A DNA stretch of 64,000 nucleotides from Mucilaginibacter lappiensis (GCF_900155965.1 NZ_FTMG01000002.1:558001-622000); one strand, 5' to 3'. Positions 42,800 through 51,268 are shown, counted from the stretch's first letter. Notes: a model not told the origin generated them from the sequence alone. Translations and numbers: made by a program.

Positions 42800-43651
42800 A
42801 TGAAACGAAACGGACTTTTACTCCTCGCGCTATTGCTGATTATTGGGTTTGCCGCCAGCTCGCAGGATTATTTTTTATTGCCCGAAACTTTTAATATGAA
42901 AAAAGGCGACAAGCTGAGCCTGCACTTGTTAAGCGGTAATGAATTTCAAAAAGATGCGGAATACCGGTATAAAGACGCCAAGATTTCCAAGTTTATGCTT
43001 TATGAAGGATCGAAAAAAACGGACCTGAGCCAGGCCCCTAAAGATACATCGGCCAATGTGTTGAATTACAAGTTGGAGAGTAGCGGAATGGCCCTCATTG
43101 AGATGGTGAAAAGCGAAAGCATCGAATCGGAAAGAAATAAATTCTTAAAATACCTGGAAAACGAAGGTCTGGATAAAATAGCCGAAGACGCCAAGAACAG
43201 CAACCAGCAGTACTTTGTCGAAAAAACAAACCGGTATTTAAAAACGCTGATAACAGTAGATAAACCCAGTGGTAAAGATTTTGATAAACCGCTGGGCGAG
43301 ACCTATGAAATAGTAATACAGCAAAACCCATATAAAGCCAGCTATGGCGATGATGTAACTGCCAAGATATTATTTAAAGGTAAACCTTTAAAGGACGCCG
43401 TGGTGATTGTGTATATCAGAACGATAAACGGTAATGTGTTTCCGCAAAAATTGAGCTCTGATGCCCAGGGGCAGATCTATTTTAAATTAAGCCGCGAGGG
43501 CGTATACATGATCAGCTCGGTACATGTGGAAACGTCAACCGATAAAAATGCCGATTTTGAAAGCTGGGGAGCCACATTCACTTTCGCGTTCAAAAACGCC
43601 GATAGCGCACCTAACACTTATAAAGAGTTTGGCTTTGGCGATAAGCATTGA
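42800..43651 (+). CDS. DUF4198 domain-containing secreted protein
   Basis: 283 residues with a signal peptide (MKRNGLLLLALLLIIGFAAS). The mature part starts QDYFLLPETFNMKKGDKLSLHL, the usual DUF4198 opening, and ends with an Ig-like module (YGDDVTAKILFKGKPLKDAVVIVY, then SREGVYMISSVHVE). DUF4198 proteins are periplasmic, related to nickel/cobalt uptake accessory proteins, but usually uncharacterised. No metal transporter is adjacent. The -7 box at 42773 supports transcription from near 42787. Confidence 0.85.
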   Translation: MKRNGLLLLALLLIIGFAASSQDYFLLPETFNMKKGDKLSLHLLSGNEFQKDAEYRYKDAKISKFMLYEGSKKTDLSQAPKDTSANVLNYKLESSGMALIEMVKSESIESERNKFLKYLENEGLDKIAEDAKNSNQQYFVEKTNRYLKTLITVDKPSGKDFDKPLGETYEIVIQQNPYKASYGDDVTAKILFKGKPLKDAVVIVYIRTINGNVFPQKLSSDAQGQIYFKLSREGVYMISSVHVETSTDKNADFESWGATFTFAFKNADSAPNTYKEFGFGDKH

Positions 43652-43654
43652 GGT

Positions 43655-43693
43655 AGATGTGCGGATGTGCAGGTTTAAGATGTGCAGATGTTT
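43655..43693 (+). repeat. Family A repeat, short copy
   Basis: GTAGATGTGCGGATGTGCAG and AAGATGTGCAGATG, starting three bases after the DUF4198 stop codon. Only the one arm is present; a family C element follows. Confidence 0.7.
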
Positions 43694-43716
43694 AGAAAAT
43701 AATCAGTAAAACTAGT

Positions 43717-43798
43717 TTGTCATTCTGAGCGTAGCGAAGAATATACTCTTCAATATGCATATCTGCGAATAGATCCTTCGCTACGCTCAGGATGACAA
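43717..43798. repeat. Family C inverted repeat
   Basis: TTGTCATTCTGAGCGTAGCG at the left and CGCTACGCTCAGGATGACAA at the right; arms of about 26 bases match at 24. It lies between the convergent DUF4198 and beta-propeller-like genes. Confidence 0.85.
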
Positions 43799-43824
43799 CT
43801 TGAAATGTAAATCGCCCATATTAT

Positions 43825-44868
43825 TTAAAATTTTACATACCCAAACGTAGTCAGCTGTTTACTGCTGCGGTTGGCATCGGTAACAATTAATGCGCCATCG
43901 CGGTAAAGCGCTATCCCTTCCCAGTTATTTTTTGGCGCCGGGAAAGCTGAGGTTACCTGTTTCCAATGTTTATCTTTCCGGTTCTTGAGCATCACGATAC
44001 GGCCATAGCTGGTGCTTTTCTTTTTCAGGTAATCCGGGCTGTTAGTGATATTATCCTTCAAATCGGGAATAGTTGTTTTTATACTTTCTTCCTGGTTTTT
44101 AAGTTGATCGTTATTCAGGTAGGCATCATAGTCGCCGTTCCAAAAGTAATTGATGCCGTAGATCTTATCTTTTTGTGTAGCCGTCATATCCGTTATCCTG
44201 AAATAAAGGAATGGTACTTTTACAGATTGCGGCGCTTTCTGAAACGAAGTATCAATGAGGTAGCCCTTACCACCACCGGGCATGCCATTGTACTCGTAAT
44301 AAGCCAGCAGCTTTTTCTCTTTAGGCAGCCAGGTTACACTTTCAAAACCAGCGTTGTAAATACGCAGTGGTCTTTTGAGCGTTGCAAAATGCAGGGGATC
44401 AATAGTGATGGTATTTTGCAGGGTATCCAGAGTGCCCCGGAGTAAAAAGCAATAATCGTAAGTGTCGTTAGTTTCGATAGATAAGTAGGCTGTATTGTTA
44501 ACGATGCTTATCGCTTCAAAACCTTCATAATAAGTTTTTACCGAATCAGGTAGCTTGTCCAGGTTTTTAACGCGTACAGCCCTGTAGGTGGTTAATGCGG
44601 TGTCCTTGCCGTCAATCACGCGGCCAACGCTATCGGCTAGCAGGCTGTATAAAAAAAAGTTGCCGTTGAGCTTGGTTTCTTTATGACTTCCATATTGCGG
44701 TTCCAGGTAAACCCTGCCGGCGTATAGAGTCATGCCCGAAAACTCTTCATTTACACTGCTGATATTTTTTGGAAGAGGGATGTTTTTATAAGCGCTTTGA
44801 CTGTAAACGATGCCTGAGAAAAATAGGATGCTGATAAATAAAGCAAAGGATAAATATTTTTTATACAT
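43825..44868 (-). CDS. Secreted protein, possible beta-propeller (phytase/SdiA-regulated-like)
   Basis: 347 residues with a signal peptide (YLSFALFISILFFSGIVYSQ). The mature part has repeated blade-like strands: EFSGMTLYAGRVYLEPQYG, GFEAISIVNNTAYLSIE, AGFESVTWLPKEKKLLAYYE, and NWEGIALYRDGALIVTDAN. The repeated E(G/S)-(M/I)-short-strand pattern recalls SdiA-regulated or phytase-like propellers that read out calcium-binding surfaces. I cannot assign a catalytic function. A TACCTTTA box (one mismatch to the -7 consensus) lies about 30 bases upstream. It is monocistronic and diverges from the moxR-bat operon. Confidence 0.7.
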   Translation of the reverse strand: MYKKYLSFALFISILFFSGIVYSQSAYKNIPLPKNISSVNEEFSGMTLYAGRVYLEPQYGSHKETKLNGNFFLYSLLADSVGRVIDGKDTALTTYRAVRVKNLDKLPDSVKTYYEGFEAISIVNNTAYLSIETNDTYDYCFLLRGTLDTLQNTITIDPLHFATLKRPLRIYNAGFESVTWLPKEKKLLAYYEYNGMPGGGKGYLIDTSFQKAPQSVKVPFLYFRITDMTATQKDKIYGINYFWNGDYDAYLNNDQLKNQEESIKTTIPDLKDNITNSPDYLKKKSTSYGRIVMLKNRKDKHWKQVTSAFPAPKNNWEGIALYRDGALIVTDANRSSKQLTTFGYVKF

Positions 44869-44938
44869 GGATATTCCAATAGCTGATGGATACTTTAAAG
44901 GTAGGCAAATCGTTCTGTTTTAAAAATGCGAAGTTGAT

Positions 44939-45024
44939 GCTAAAAGCTAAAGGCACAAAGCTTAAAGCTCTATTTTATACCATAGTGGCCTTGAGCTTTC
45001 TGCTTTGTGCATTAAGCTTTTATT
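44939..45024. repeat. Family I inverted repeat (AAAGCTAAAGGCACAAAGC word)
   Basis: Arms 44939-44970 and 44993-45024 are complementary at 26 of 32 positions, with the shared word GCACAAAGC. It lies upstream of the moxR-bat promoter, in the divergent region. Confidence 0.85.
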
Positions 45025-45103
45025 TCCTCGCCTCATAAAAACCTATATATTTACGGGCAACGACAAAAATTTAACAAATTTTAACATTTAAGCGGGCATT
45101 TTT

Positions 45104-45136
45104 TTTGGCGAAAAAATGTTAGTGTGAGTAAGTTTG
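45104..45136 (+). promoter_or_regulatory. Promoter of the moxR-bat operon
   Basis: TTTG (45104-45107), a 21-base spacer and TAAGTTTG (45129-45136), an exact -7 match. The predicted transcript starts near 45142, just before the moxR ATG at 45158. It overlaps the TTG codon at 45134, so that codon is not the start. Confidence 0.75.
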
Positions 45137-45157
45137 CCTACCGAACAAAAAAGAAGC

Positions 45158-46213
45158 ATGGAAGAATTAAAAAGTAATACTGAAAACGTTTCATCAGGCA
45201 CTGTACCTGGTAGCTTATCGTATTCAACCGATATCAGGGCGCTGAATGAAATGATACAAAGAGAAAGCGCTTTTATCGATATCCTGAAAATGGAAATGGA
45301 TAAAGTGATCATCGGGCAAAAATATATGGTGGAGCGATTACTGATCGGTTTGCTGGCCGATGGGCACATCCTTTTGGAAGGTGTTCCGGGACTGGCAAAA
45401 ACGCTGGCCATCAACACGCTGGCTAAAGCGATACAGGCCGATTACAGCCGTATCCAGTTTACCCCCGATCTTTTACCCGCCGATTTGCTGGGTACCATGA
45501 TATACAATCAGAAAAAAGAAGAGTTCATTGTGCGTAAGGGGCCACTGTTCTCCAACTTTATCCTGGCCGATGAGATCAATCGTGCGCCTGCCAAAGTGCA
45601 AAGCGCGCTGCTGGAAGCGATGCAGGAACGCCAGGTAACTATTGGCGATAACACCTTCCCGCTGCCAAACCCTTTCCTGGTACTGGCAACCCAGAATCCC
45701 ATTGAGCAGGAAGGTACCTACCCGCTGCCCGAAGCGCAGGTCGATCGTTTTATGCTGAAAGTAGTGATCAACTATCCGGACAAGGAAGAAGAGAAACGAA
45801 TTATCCGCGCCAATATATTACCGGGCGGTATGCCAAAACCTTCACCTGTTATTAAGCCGGATGAAATTGTGCGCGCCCGTAAAATTGTAAGGGAAGTATA
45901 CATGGACGAAAAGATTGAGCAATACATTATTGATATTGTTTTCGCCACCCGTTTCCCGGAGCAGGCTAAATTGGCGCACTATAAAAACCTGATCACCTTT
46001 GGCGCATCGCCAAGGGCCAGTATCAATTTGGCACTAGCCGCAAAGGCCTACGCGTTCATCAAACGCAGGGGGTATGTGATCCCTGAGGATGTGCGTGCTA
46101 TCTGCCATGATGTACTGCGTCACCGTATCGGTTTAAGCTACGAGGCCGAGGCAGAGAACATCACCAGTGAAAATATTATTACAGGGATATTGAACGTGGT
46201 AGAAGTGCCTTAA
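45158..46213 (+). CDS. moxR: MoxR family AAA+ ATPase
   Basis: 351 residues from ATG 45158 (MEELKSNTENVSSG). Walker A is GVPGLAKT, Walker B is FILADEINRAPAKVQSALLEAMQE, sensor 1 is ATQNP, and the family sequence FTPDLLPADLLGTMIY and EQEGTYPLPEAQVDRF are all present. MoxR ATPases act as chaperones that assemble or activate VWA-domain complexes. It heads a gene cluster of the moxR-DUF58-batABCDE type, linked in Bacteroidota (Bacteroides fragilis Bat) to oxygen tolerance and envelope stress. A repeat of family D separates it from DUF58. Confidence 0.96.
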   Translation: MEELKSNTENVSSGTVPGSLSYSTDIRALNEMIQRESAFIDILKMEMDKVIIGQKYMVERLLIGLLADGHILLEGVPGLAKTLAINTLAKAIQADYSRIQFTPDLLPADLLGTMIYNQKKEEFIVRKGPLFSNFILADEINRAPAKVQSALLEAMQERQVTIGDNTFPLPNPFLVLATQNPIEQEGTYPLPEAQVDRFMLKVVINYPDKEEEKRIIRANILPGGMPKPSPVIKPDEIVRARKIVREVYMDEKIEQYIIDIVFATRFPEQAKLAHYKNLITFGASPRASINLALAAKAYAFIKRRGYVIPEDVRAICHDVLRHRIGLSYEAEAENITSENIITGILNVVEVP

Positions 46214-46219
46214 TAGCCG

Positions 46220-46353
46220 GCCCCCTCTAAATCTCCCCCGGTAGGGGAGACTTTAAGTTTTATGGAGGGGTGGTAACAAATGTGAGGACTTAAAAGGGAA
46301 ATTAAACACTGCAATCAAAAAGTCTCCCCTACCGGGGGAGATTTAGAGGGGGC
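46220..46353. repeat. Family D inverted repeat, perfect 35-bp arms
   Basis: Arms 46220-46254 and 46319-46353 are exact complements (core CTCCCCCGGTAGGGGAG). It starts six bases after the moxR stop and ends two bases before the DUF58 ATG at 46356. Its AGAGGGGGCTT end takes the place of a ribosome binding site. The left 34 bases recur exactly at 31391-31424. Confidence 0.92.
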
Positions 46354-46355
46354 TT

Positions 46356-47231
46356 ATGGATACCAAAGAACTGCTAAAAAAAGTAAGGAAGATCGAGATC
46401 AAGACCCGGGGGTTAAGTAACCACTTATTCTCGGGCGAGTATCATTCGGCTTTTAAGGGCCGTGGAATGGCTTTTAGTGAGGTGCGTGAATACCAACTGG
46501 GCGACGAGATTCGTACCATCGACTGGAACGTAACCGCCCGTTTTAACCACCCTTACGTGAAAGTTTTTGACGAGGAACGCGAGCTTACCTTTATGCTGCT
46601 GGTTGACGTAAGTGGATCCGAGAATTTTGGAACGCAAAATCAGCAAAAGCAGGACATTGCCACCGAGCTTTGCGCGGTACTGGCATTTTCGGCCATACAG
46701 AATAATGATAAGGTGGGTGTACTGTTTTTTAGCGATAAAATCGAGAAGTTCATTCCGCCTAAAAAAGGCCGCAGCCATATCCTGATGATCATTCGTGAGC
46801 TGATTGACTTTAAGCCCGAAAATAAGGGAACTAACGTTGCCGAGGCGCTCAAATTCTTTACCCGGGCCATCAAAAAAAAATGTACTGCTTTTATTATCTC
46901 CGATTTTATAAGTCCCGCTTTTGAGGATGAGTTAAAGATCGCCAATAAAAAACACGACCTGATTGCCCTGCGCCTTTATGACAAGCACGAAGAAGAGTTC
47001 CCGAACCTGGGCCTTATCCCGATGAAGGACGAAGAAACCGGCGAACTGCTCTGGGTGAATACCTCCGATGAGGCTGTACGTACAGCCTTTAAAGCTGAGG
47101 GGCTAAGGAGGAACGGTCAGCTAAGGGAAACTTTTAGCCGCTCCGGAGTAGATTTTACCAGCATTGGCACCCATGAATCATACGTGAAACCACTGATGAC
47201 ATTATTTAAAAAGCGGGAAGGCAAAAGATGA
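46356..47231 (+). CDS. DUF58 domain-containing protein
   Basis: 291 residues. The DUF58 signature is present early (GRGMAFSEVREYQLGDEIRTIDWNVTAR), with a VWA-like MIDAS: DVSGSE in the LLVDVSGSEN strand, T in KGTNVAEAL, and IISDF. No membrane span. DUF58 proteins are coupled with MoxR ATPases as substrate or partner. The start ATG lies two bases after the family D repeat arm; ATGGATACC matches the context of the SDR gene at 18034. Its stop codon overlaps the next start (ATGA), so the two are coupled. Confidence 0.94.
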   Translation: MDTKELLKKVRKIEIKTRGLSNHLFSGEYHSAFKGRGMAFSEVREYQLGDEIRTIDWNVTARFNHPYVKVFDEERELTFMLLVDVSGSENFGTQNQQKQDIATELCAVLAFSAIQNNDKVGVLFFSDKIEKFIPPKKGRSHILMIIRELIDFKPENKGTNVAEALKFFTRAIKKKCTAFIISDFISPAFEDELKIANKKHDLIALRLYDKHEEEFPNLGLIPMKDEETGELLWVNTSDEAVRTAFKAEGLRRNGQLRETFSRSGVDFTSIGTHESYVKPLMTLFKKREGKR

Positions 47232-48319
47232 GTTTTATGTTATACGTTATACGTTTTATGTTTGACGTTGTACGTTATATGTTATATGTTATACGTTTGG
47301 CTTTTGAGGCTACCGCAGTTATTGGTTTTCAACGTACAACGTCAAACATACAACGTATAACCTATCGCTTATCGATACTAAGTATCCTGCTTACCGGGTT
47401 TGCTTTCCAAAGCAGTGCCCAGAATGTGGAGGTTGGAGCCAGAATTGACCGTAAGGCTATTAAAATAGGCGAGCAAACACAGCTGCACATCACTGCCCGT
47501 ATGCACGTGAAAGATCAGGTTGATTTCCCGGTACTGGCAGATAGTATTGCCAATAAAATTTTGATCGTAAGCGGTAAAGCCGATACAGTAGTTGATAAAA
47601 GTGATGCCAGTATCGAAACTATCGGGCATCATTATACCATTACCGCATTTGATAGCGGCGAATATGTTATCCCGTCTTACGCGTTCCATACAGCAAGCGG
47701 TGAGGTTAAAACCGAGCCTTTGAAGCTGATCGTGGCCACCGTTGCGGTTGACACTACCAAAGCCGCTTATGACATCAAGCAGCCGCTGATTGTTCAGTAT
47801 ACTTTTTTAGACTGGCTGATGGATCACCTGACCCTGGTAATCATTATAGAAGCGGTTATATTGATTGGCGGGATACTTTTTGTGATTTATTACGTCCGGA
47901 AAAAGAATAAGAAAGAGGTAGTGGTAGAAGAGCCGAAACCGTTGGTGCCTATTCATCTGTTAGCGCTGCAAAAACTAACCGAACTGCGCAACAGAAAGCT
48001 GTGGCAACAGGAGCAGACTAAACAGTACCATACCGAGCTTACCGATATCATTCGTGATTATTTAGAAAACCGTTATGTGATCAAAGCGCATGAACAAACC
48101 TCCGATGAGATATTCACCAGCCTGCGCTACATGGATATAACTGAAGAAAACCGCAACGCGCTGCGCCAGGTACTGATACTGGCCGATTTGGTAAAATTTG
48201 CGAAAGAAAAGCCATTGCCGCAGGATAATGAACAAAGCATGGATAATGCCGTTGCCTTTGTAAACAGAACGCAGCAAGCCATTCAACCACCCATTGTAAA
48301 GCAAGAGGATAACAAATGA
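47228..48319 (+). CDS. Bat operon membrane protein with repeat-derived N-terminus
   Basis: 363 residues from ATG 47228, which overlaps the DUF58 stop (ATGA). The first 45 or so residues are encoded by a family E inverted repeat (MSFMLYVIRFMFDVVRYM and on, then FQRTTSNIQRITYR). A normal signal-like stretch follows (LSILSILLTGFAFQSSAQ), then a BatD-like Ig domain (VEVGARIDRKAIKIGEQTQL), a membrane span (TLVIIIEAVILIGGILFVIYYV) and a cytoplasmic helical domain with LHLLALQKLTELRNRKLW-type sequence. No ATG occurs between the repeat and the signal peptide, so the original start appears lost. Equivalent genes sit between DUF58 and BatA in related clusters. Confidence 0.85.
   Translation: MSFMLYVIRFMFDVVRYMLYVIRLAFEATAVIGFQRTTSNIQRITYRLSILSILLTGFAFQSSAQNVEVGARIDRKAIKIGEQTQLHITARMHVKDQVDFPVLADSIANKILIVSGKADTVVDKSDASIETIGHHYTITAFDSGEYVIPSYAFHTASGEVKTEPLKLIVATVAVDTTKAAYDIKQPLIVQYTFLDWLMDHLTLVIIIEAVILIGGILFVIYYVRKKNKKEVVVEEPKPLVPIHLLALQKLTELRNRKLWQQEQTKQYHTELTDIIRDYLENRYVIKAHEQTSDEIFTSLRYMDITEENRNALRQVLILADLVKFAKEKPLPQDNEQSMDNAVAFVNRTQQAIQPPIVKQEDNK
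47246..47361. repeat. Family E inverted repeat inside coding sequence
   Basis: Arms 47246-47276 and 47331-47361 are complementary at 30 of 31 positions; the word is GTTATACGTTNTATGTTTGACG. It is tandem-like on the left (TATACGTTATACG). Both arms are in the reading frame of the 47228 gene. Confidence 0.92.
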
Positions 48320-49317
48320 GCTGGTTTAAAGGAATAGAGTTTGCCCATCCGGGGTTTTTCTGGTTGTTTATCATCATACCATTAATGGTGGCCTGGTACG
48401 TTTGGAAACAGCGCCAGCTACAGGGGACGCTGGGCGTACCTACTTTAAAGAGTTTTGCCTTTAAAAAAAGCTATACCGCCCGTTTCAGGCACGTGGGCAT
48501 CGCGCTACGATCATTGGCTATTGCTGCCTTAATTGTGGCGCTGGCAAGGCCGCAGTCGTCATTAAGCTGGCAGGATAGTACTACCGAGGGTATCGACATT
48601 ATGATTGCCTCAGATATTTCGGGCAGTATGCTGGCCGAAGATTTTAAACCCAACCGCCTGGAAGCAGGTAAAAATATCGCTATTGATTTTATTAAAAACC
48701 GCCCCAACGATCGTATCGGCCTAGTGATCTTCAGCGGTGAGAGTTTTACGCAATGCCCGCTCACTATCGATCACGATGTATTGATCAATGTATTCTCGGA
48801 TATTAAGAACGGGATGATTGATGACGGAACGGCTATAGGTATGGGACTGGCTACCGCCGTAAACCGCTTAAGAACCAGTACCGCCAAAAGCAAGGTAATC
48901 ATTTTGCTTACCGATGGTTCCAACAACTCCGGTTCTATACCGCCCATCACGGCTGCCGAGATTGCTAAGCAGTTTGGGGTAAGGGTTTATACCGTGGGTT
49001 TGGGTACCAATGGTTATGCGCCTTACCCGGTGCCTACACCAATGGGAATACAATATCAGCGCATGAAGGTTGATATTGACGAAGGTACGCTATCAAAAAT
49101 AGCCAATATTACCGGGGGCAAGTATTTCAGAGCAACCAATAACGAAACACTGAGACAGATATACACACAGATTGATAAGCTGGAGAAAGCTAAGATAGAT
49201 GTAACCCAGTACCGAAGAAAAACAGAGATGTTTTTGCCCTGGGCTATCATCGCGCTGGCATTATTGTCGCTTGAGTTTTTATTAAAAAATAGCTTGTTCA
49301 AAGGAGCTTTAACATAA
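48316..49317 (+). CDS. batA: BatA-type VWA domain membrane protein
   Basis: 333 residues: an N-terminal membrane span (FFWLFIIIPLMVAWYVW), a second (ALRSLAIAALIVALARP), a VWA domain with intact MIDAS (SDISGSM; DDGTAIG; LLTDGSNNSG), and a C-terminal span (WAIIALALLSLEFLL). It starts within the stop of the previous gene (ATGA). BatA in Bacteroides forms part of a periplasm-exposed VWA complex needed for aerotolerance; the exact role is unknown. Confidence 0.95.
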   Translation: MSWFKGIEFAHPGFFWLFIIIPLMVAWYVWKQRQLQGTLGVPTLKSFAFKKSYTARFRHVGIALRSLAIAALIVALARPQSSLSWQDSTTEGIDIMIASDISGSMLAEDFKPNRLEAGKNIAIDFIKNRPNDRIGLVIFSGESFTQCPLTIDHDVLINVFSDIKNGMIDDGTAIGMGLATAVNRLRTSTAKSKVIILLTDGSNNSGSIPPITAAEIAKQFGVRVYTVGLGTNGYAPYPVPTPMGIQYQRMKVDIDEGTLSKIANITGGKYFRATNNETLRQIYTQIDKLEKAKIDVTQYRRKTEMFLPWAIIALALLSLEFLLKNSLFKGALT

Positions 49318-49322
49318 TTAAA

Positions 49323-49455
49323 TTAGAATCAAGAATTTAGAATCAAGAGTCAAGAAAATAATGGGTTTAATCAATAAGTTATAGTAAGGAATTTGGAGTC
49401 AGCAATATTTTTGCATTTGTCTTGACTCTTGATTCTTGGCTCCCGGTTCTTAACA
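49323..49455. repeat. Family F inverted repeat (AATCAAGAGTCAAGA word)
   Basis: A perfect 17-bp core pairs 49339-49355 (AGAATCAAGAGTCAAGA) with 49420-49436, and flanks pair imperfectly for 15 more bases. It fills the batA-batB gap and ends about ten bases before the batB ATG. Confidence 0.88.
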
Positions 49456-49464
49456 AAAAAGAAG

Positions 49465-50505
49465 ATGCTACGTTTTGCACATACAGATATTTTATGGGGA
49501 TTGCTGGTTATTCCGGTATTTATCCTGCTGTTTATTTTGGTAAGCCGCTGGAAAAGGAAAGCCATTGCCTCCTTGGGCGATAAAACGGTGGTGCGCCTGA
49601 TGATGCCGCAGGTTTCGTTCTCCAGGCCATGGCTCAAATTCATATTTTTTGTGGTGGCCTATGCTTTTGTGATCATCGGCATGGCCGACCCGCAGCTGGG
49701 ATCCAAAACCGAAGAAGTAAAACGCAAAGGCGCCGATTTAATGATACTGCTTGATGTATCCAACAGTATGCTGGCGCGCGACCTGGCGCCAAACCGCCTG
49801 GAAAATGCCAAGCGGGCTATTTCGCAACTGATAGACAGGATGCATGATGACCGTATTGGTTTGATTGTTTTTGCAGGCGAGGCCTACGTACAATTGCCCA
49901 TGACCACAGATTACTCGGCAGCCAAGCTGTTTTTAAATACCGTAAGCACGGGCATGGTCCCTACCCAGGGCACGGCTATAGGAGCGGCTATCGAGCTCGG
50001 TGTGAAATCATTTGATTTTAAGAACGGAACGGGTAAAGCCATGATCCTGATAACCGATGCCGAAAATCATGAAGATAACGCTATGGAGGCCGCATCGGCA
50101 GCCAAAAGCAGAGGTGTTATGGTGAACGTTATTGGAGTGGGTTCGGCAGAGGGCGCGCCTATTCCGGCTGAGCCGAATAACCCCGGAAGCACCGATCGCG
50201 TGGATAACTCAGGCAATAAGATCATCACCAAGTTGAATGAACAAATGGGTAAGGATATAGCCGTTGCCGGTGGTGGCATCTACGTAAGGGCCAATAACTC
50301 CAACAGTGGTTTAAGCATTGTGATGGATCAGATAGCTAAAGTTCAGCGCAAAGAGTATGATAACAAATCATTCAAGGATTTTGAGGACCGTTTTCAGTTT
50401 TTTCTGGCTATAGCGTTGGCTTTATTGGTGGCAGAGTTTTTTATATCTAACCGTAAAAACATGCGGTTAAGTGCGTTGAAATTATTTGAAGTAAAAAAGT
50501 CATGA
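49465..50505 (+). CDS. batB: BatB-type VWA domain membrane protein
   Basis: 346 residues from ATG 49465 (MLRFAHTDILWGLLVIPVFI); a TTG at 49429 lies inside the repeat and is ignored. Two N-terminal spans precede a VWA domain with MIDAS residues DVSNSM, TQGTAIG and LITDAENHED, and a last span (FQFFLAIALALLVAEFFI). It closely parallels BatA. Its stop overlaps batC by four bases (ATGA), so BatC is translationally coupled. Confidence 0.95.
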   Translation: MLRFAHTDILWGLLVIPVFILLFILVSRWKRKAIASLGDKTVVRLMMPQVSFSRPWLKFIFFVVAYAFVIIGMADPQLGSKTEEVKRKGADLMILLDVSNSMLARDLAPNRLENAKRAISQLIDRMHDDRIGLIVFAGEAYVQLPMTTDYSAAKLFLNTVSTGMVPTQGTAIGAAIELGVKSFDFKNGTGKAMILITDAENHEDNAMEAASAAKSRGVMVNVIGVGSAEGAPIPAEPNNPGSTDRVDNSGNKIITKLNEQMGKDIAVAGGGIYVRANNSNSGLSIVMDQIAKVQRKEYDNKSFKDFEDRFQFFLAIALALLVAEFFISNRKNMRLSALKLFEVKKS

Positions 50506-51260
50506 AGCAATATATCATCGTAGTTATATTAGTGCTGCAGGCTTCTGTCCTTTTTGCCCAGCAGGAAAAAAAGTATATCAGGCAGGGTAACCAACTTTAC
50601 CAGCAGCAAAACTATAAGGATGCCGAAAACAACTACCGGGTATCCATCGGTAAGCAAGGAAAAACCGTTGCAGGTAATTTTAACCTGGGCGATGCCTTGT
50701 ATAAGCAAAATAAATACGCCGATGCCGGGCAGCAGTTTAGCAAGATAGCGGCAGCAAGCAAAAATAAAAACGTGTTGGCCAAAGCCTATCATAACCTGGG
50801 CAACTCCATGTTGCAGTCAAAAAAACTGGAAGAAAGCGTAACGGCTTACAAGAAATCGTTACTGAACAATCCCGAAGATGAGGAAACCCGCTATAACCTG
50901 GCGTATGCCCAGGAAAAGCTGAAACAAAAGCAAAAACAGGATAAGAATAAAAACAACAAGAACAAAGACAAGAATAAAGATAACAAGGACAACAAAGACA
51001 AGGATAAGAAGGATCAGGACAAAAAGAACGACGATAAGAATAAGGACAATAAAGATAAGAAGGACGATAATAAAGACGGCAAGGATAAAAACGACCAGAA
51101 CAAGAATAACGGTGATCAGAAACCCGATCCAAATAACGTATCAAAAGAAGATGCGGAACGCATGCTGGAAGCCCTGAACAACGACGAAAAACAAACGCAG
51201 GATAAGCTGAAAAATAAAAAGCAAAAGGGCGCCAAAATGCACATAGAAAAAGAATGGTAG
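50502..51260 (+). CDS. batC: BatC-type TPR protein with Lys/Asp/Asn-rich tail
   Basis: 252 residues: signal peptide (to AQ at 20), three TPR units (about 24-130; NFNLGDALYKQNKYADAGQQ, KAYHNLGNSMLQSKKLEESV), then a very low-complexity stretch at about 131-205 built of KNKDKNKDNKDNKDKDKK-like repeats, and a short acidic end. The repetitive part has a strongly purine-rich codon usage (AAG, GAT, AAT). A charged linker of this kind is seen in other BatC proteins, but its length is likely to vary between strains. It probably scaffolds the Bat complex in the periplasm. Confidence 0.93.
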   Translation: MKQYIIVVILVLQASVLFAQQEKKYIRQGNQLYQQQNYKDAENNYRVSIGKQGKTVAGNFNLGDALYKQNKYADAGQQFSKIAAASKNKNVLAKAYHNLGNSMLQSKKLEESVTAYKKSLLNNPEDEETRYNLAYAQEKLKQKQKQDKNKNNKNKDKNKDNKDNKDKDKKDQDKKNDDKNKDNKDKKDDNKDGKDKNDQNKNNGDQKPDPNNVSKEDAERMLEALNNDEKQTQDKLKNKKQKGAKMHIEKEW

Positions 51261-51268
51261 CACGTTTG

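Noticed and set aside
45134..45157. TTG start for moxR
   Set aside because: It overlaps the -7 box TAAGTTTG; ATG 45158 fits the promoter.
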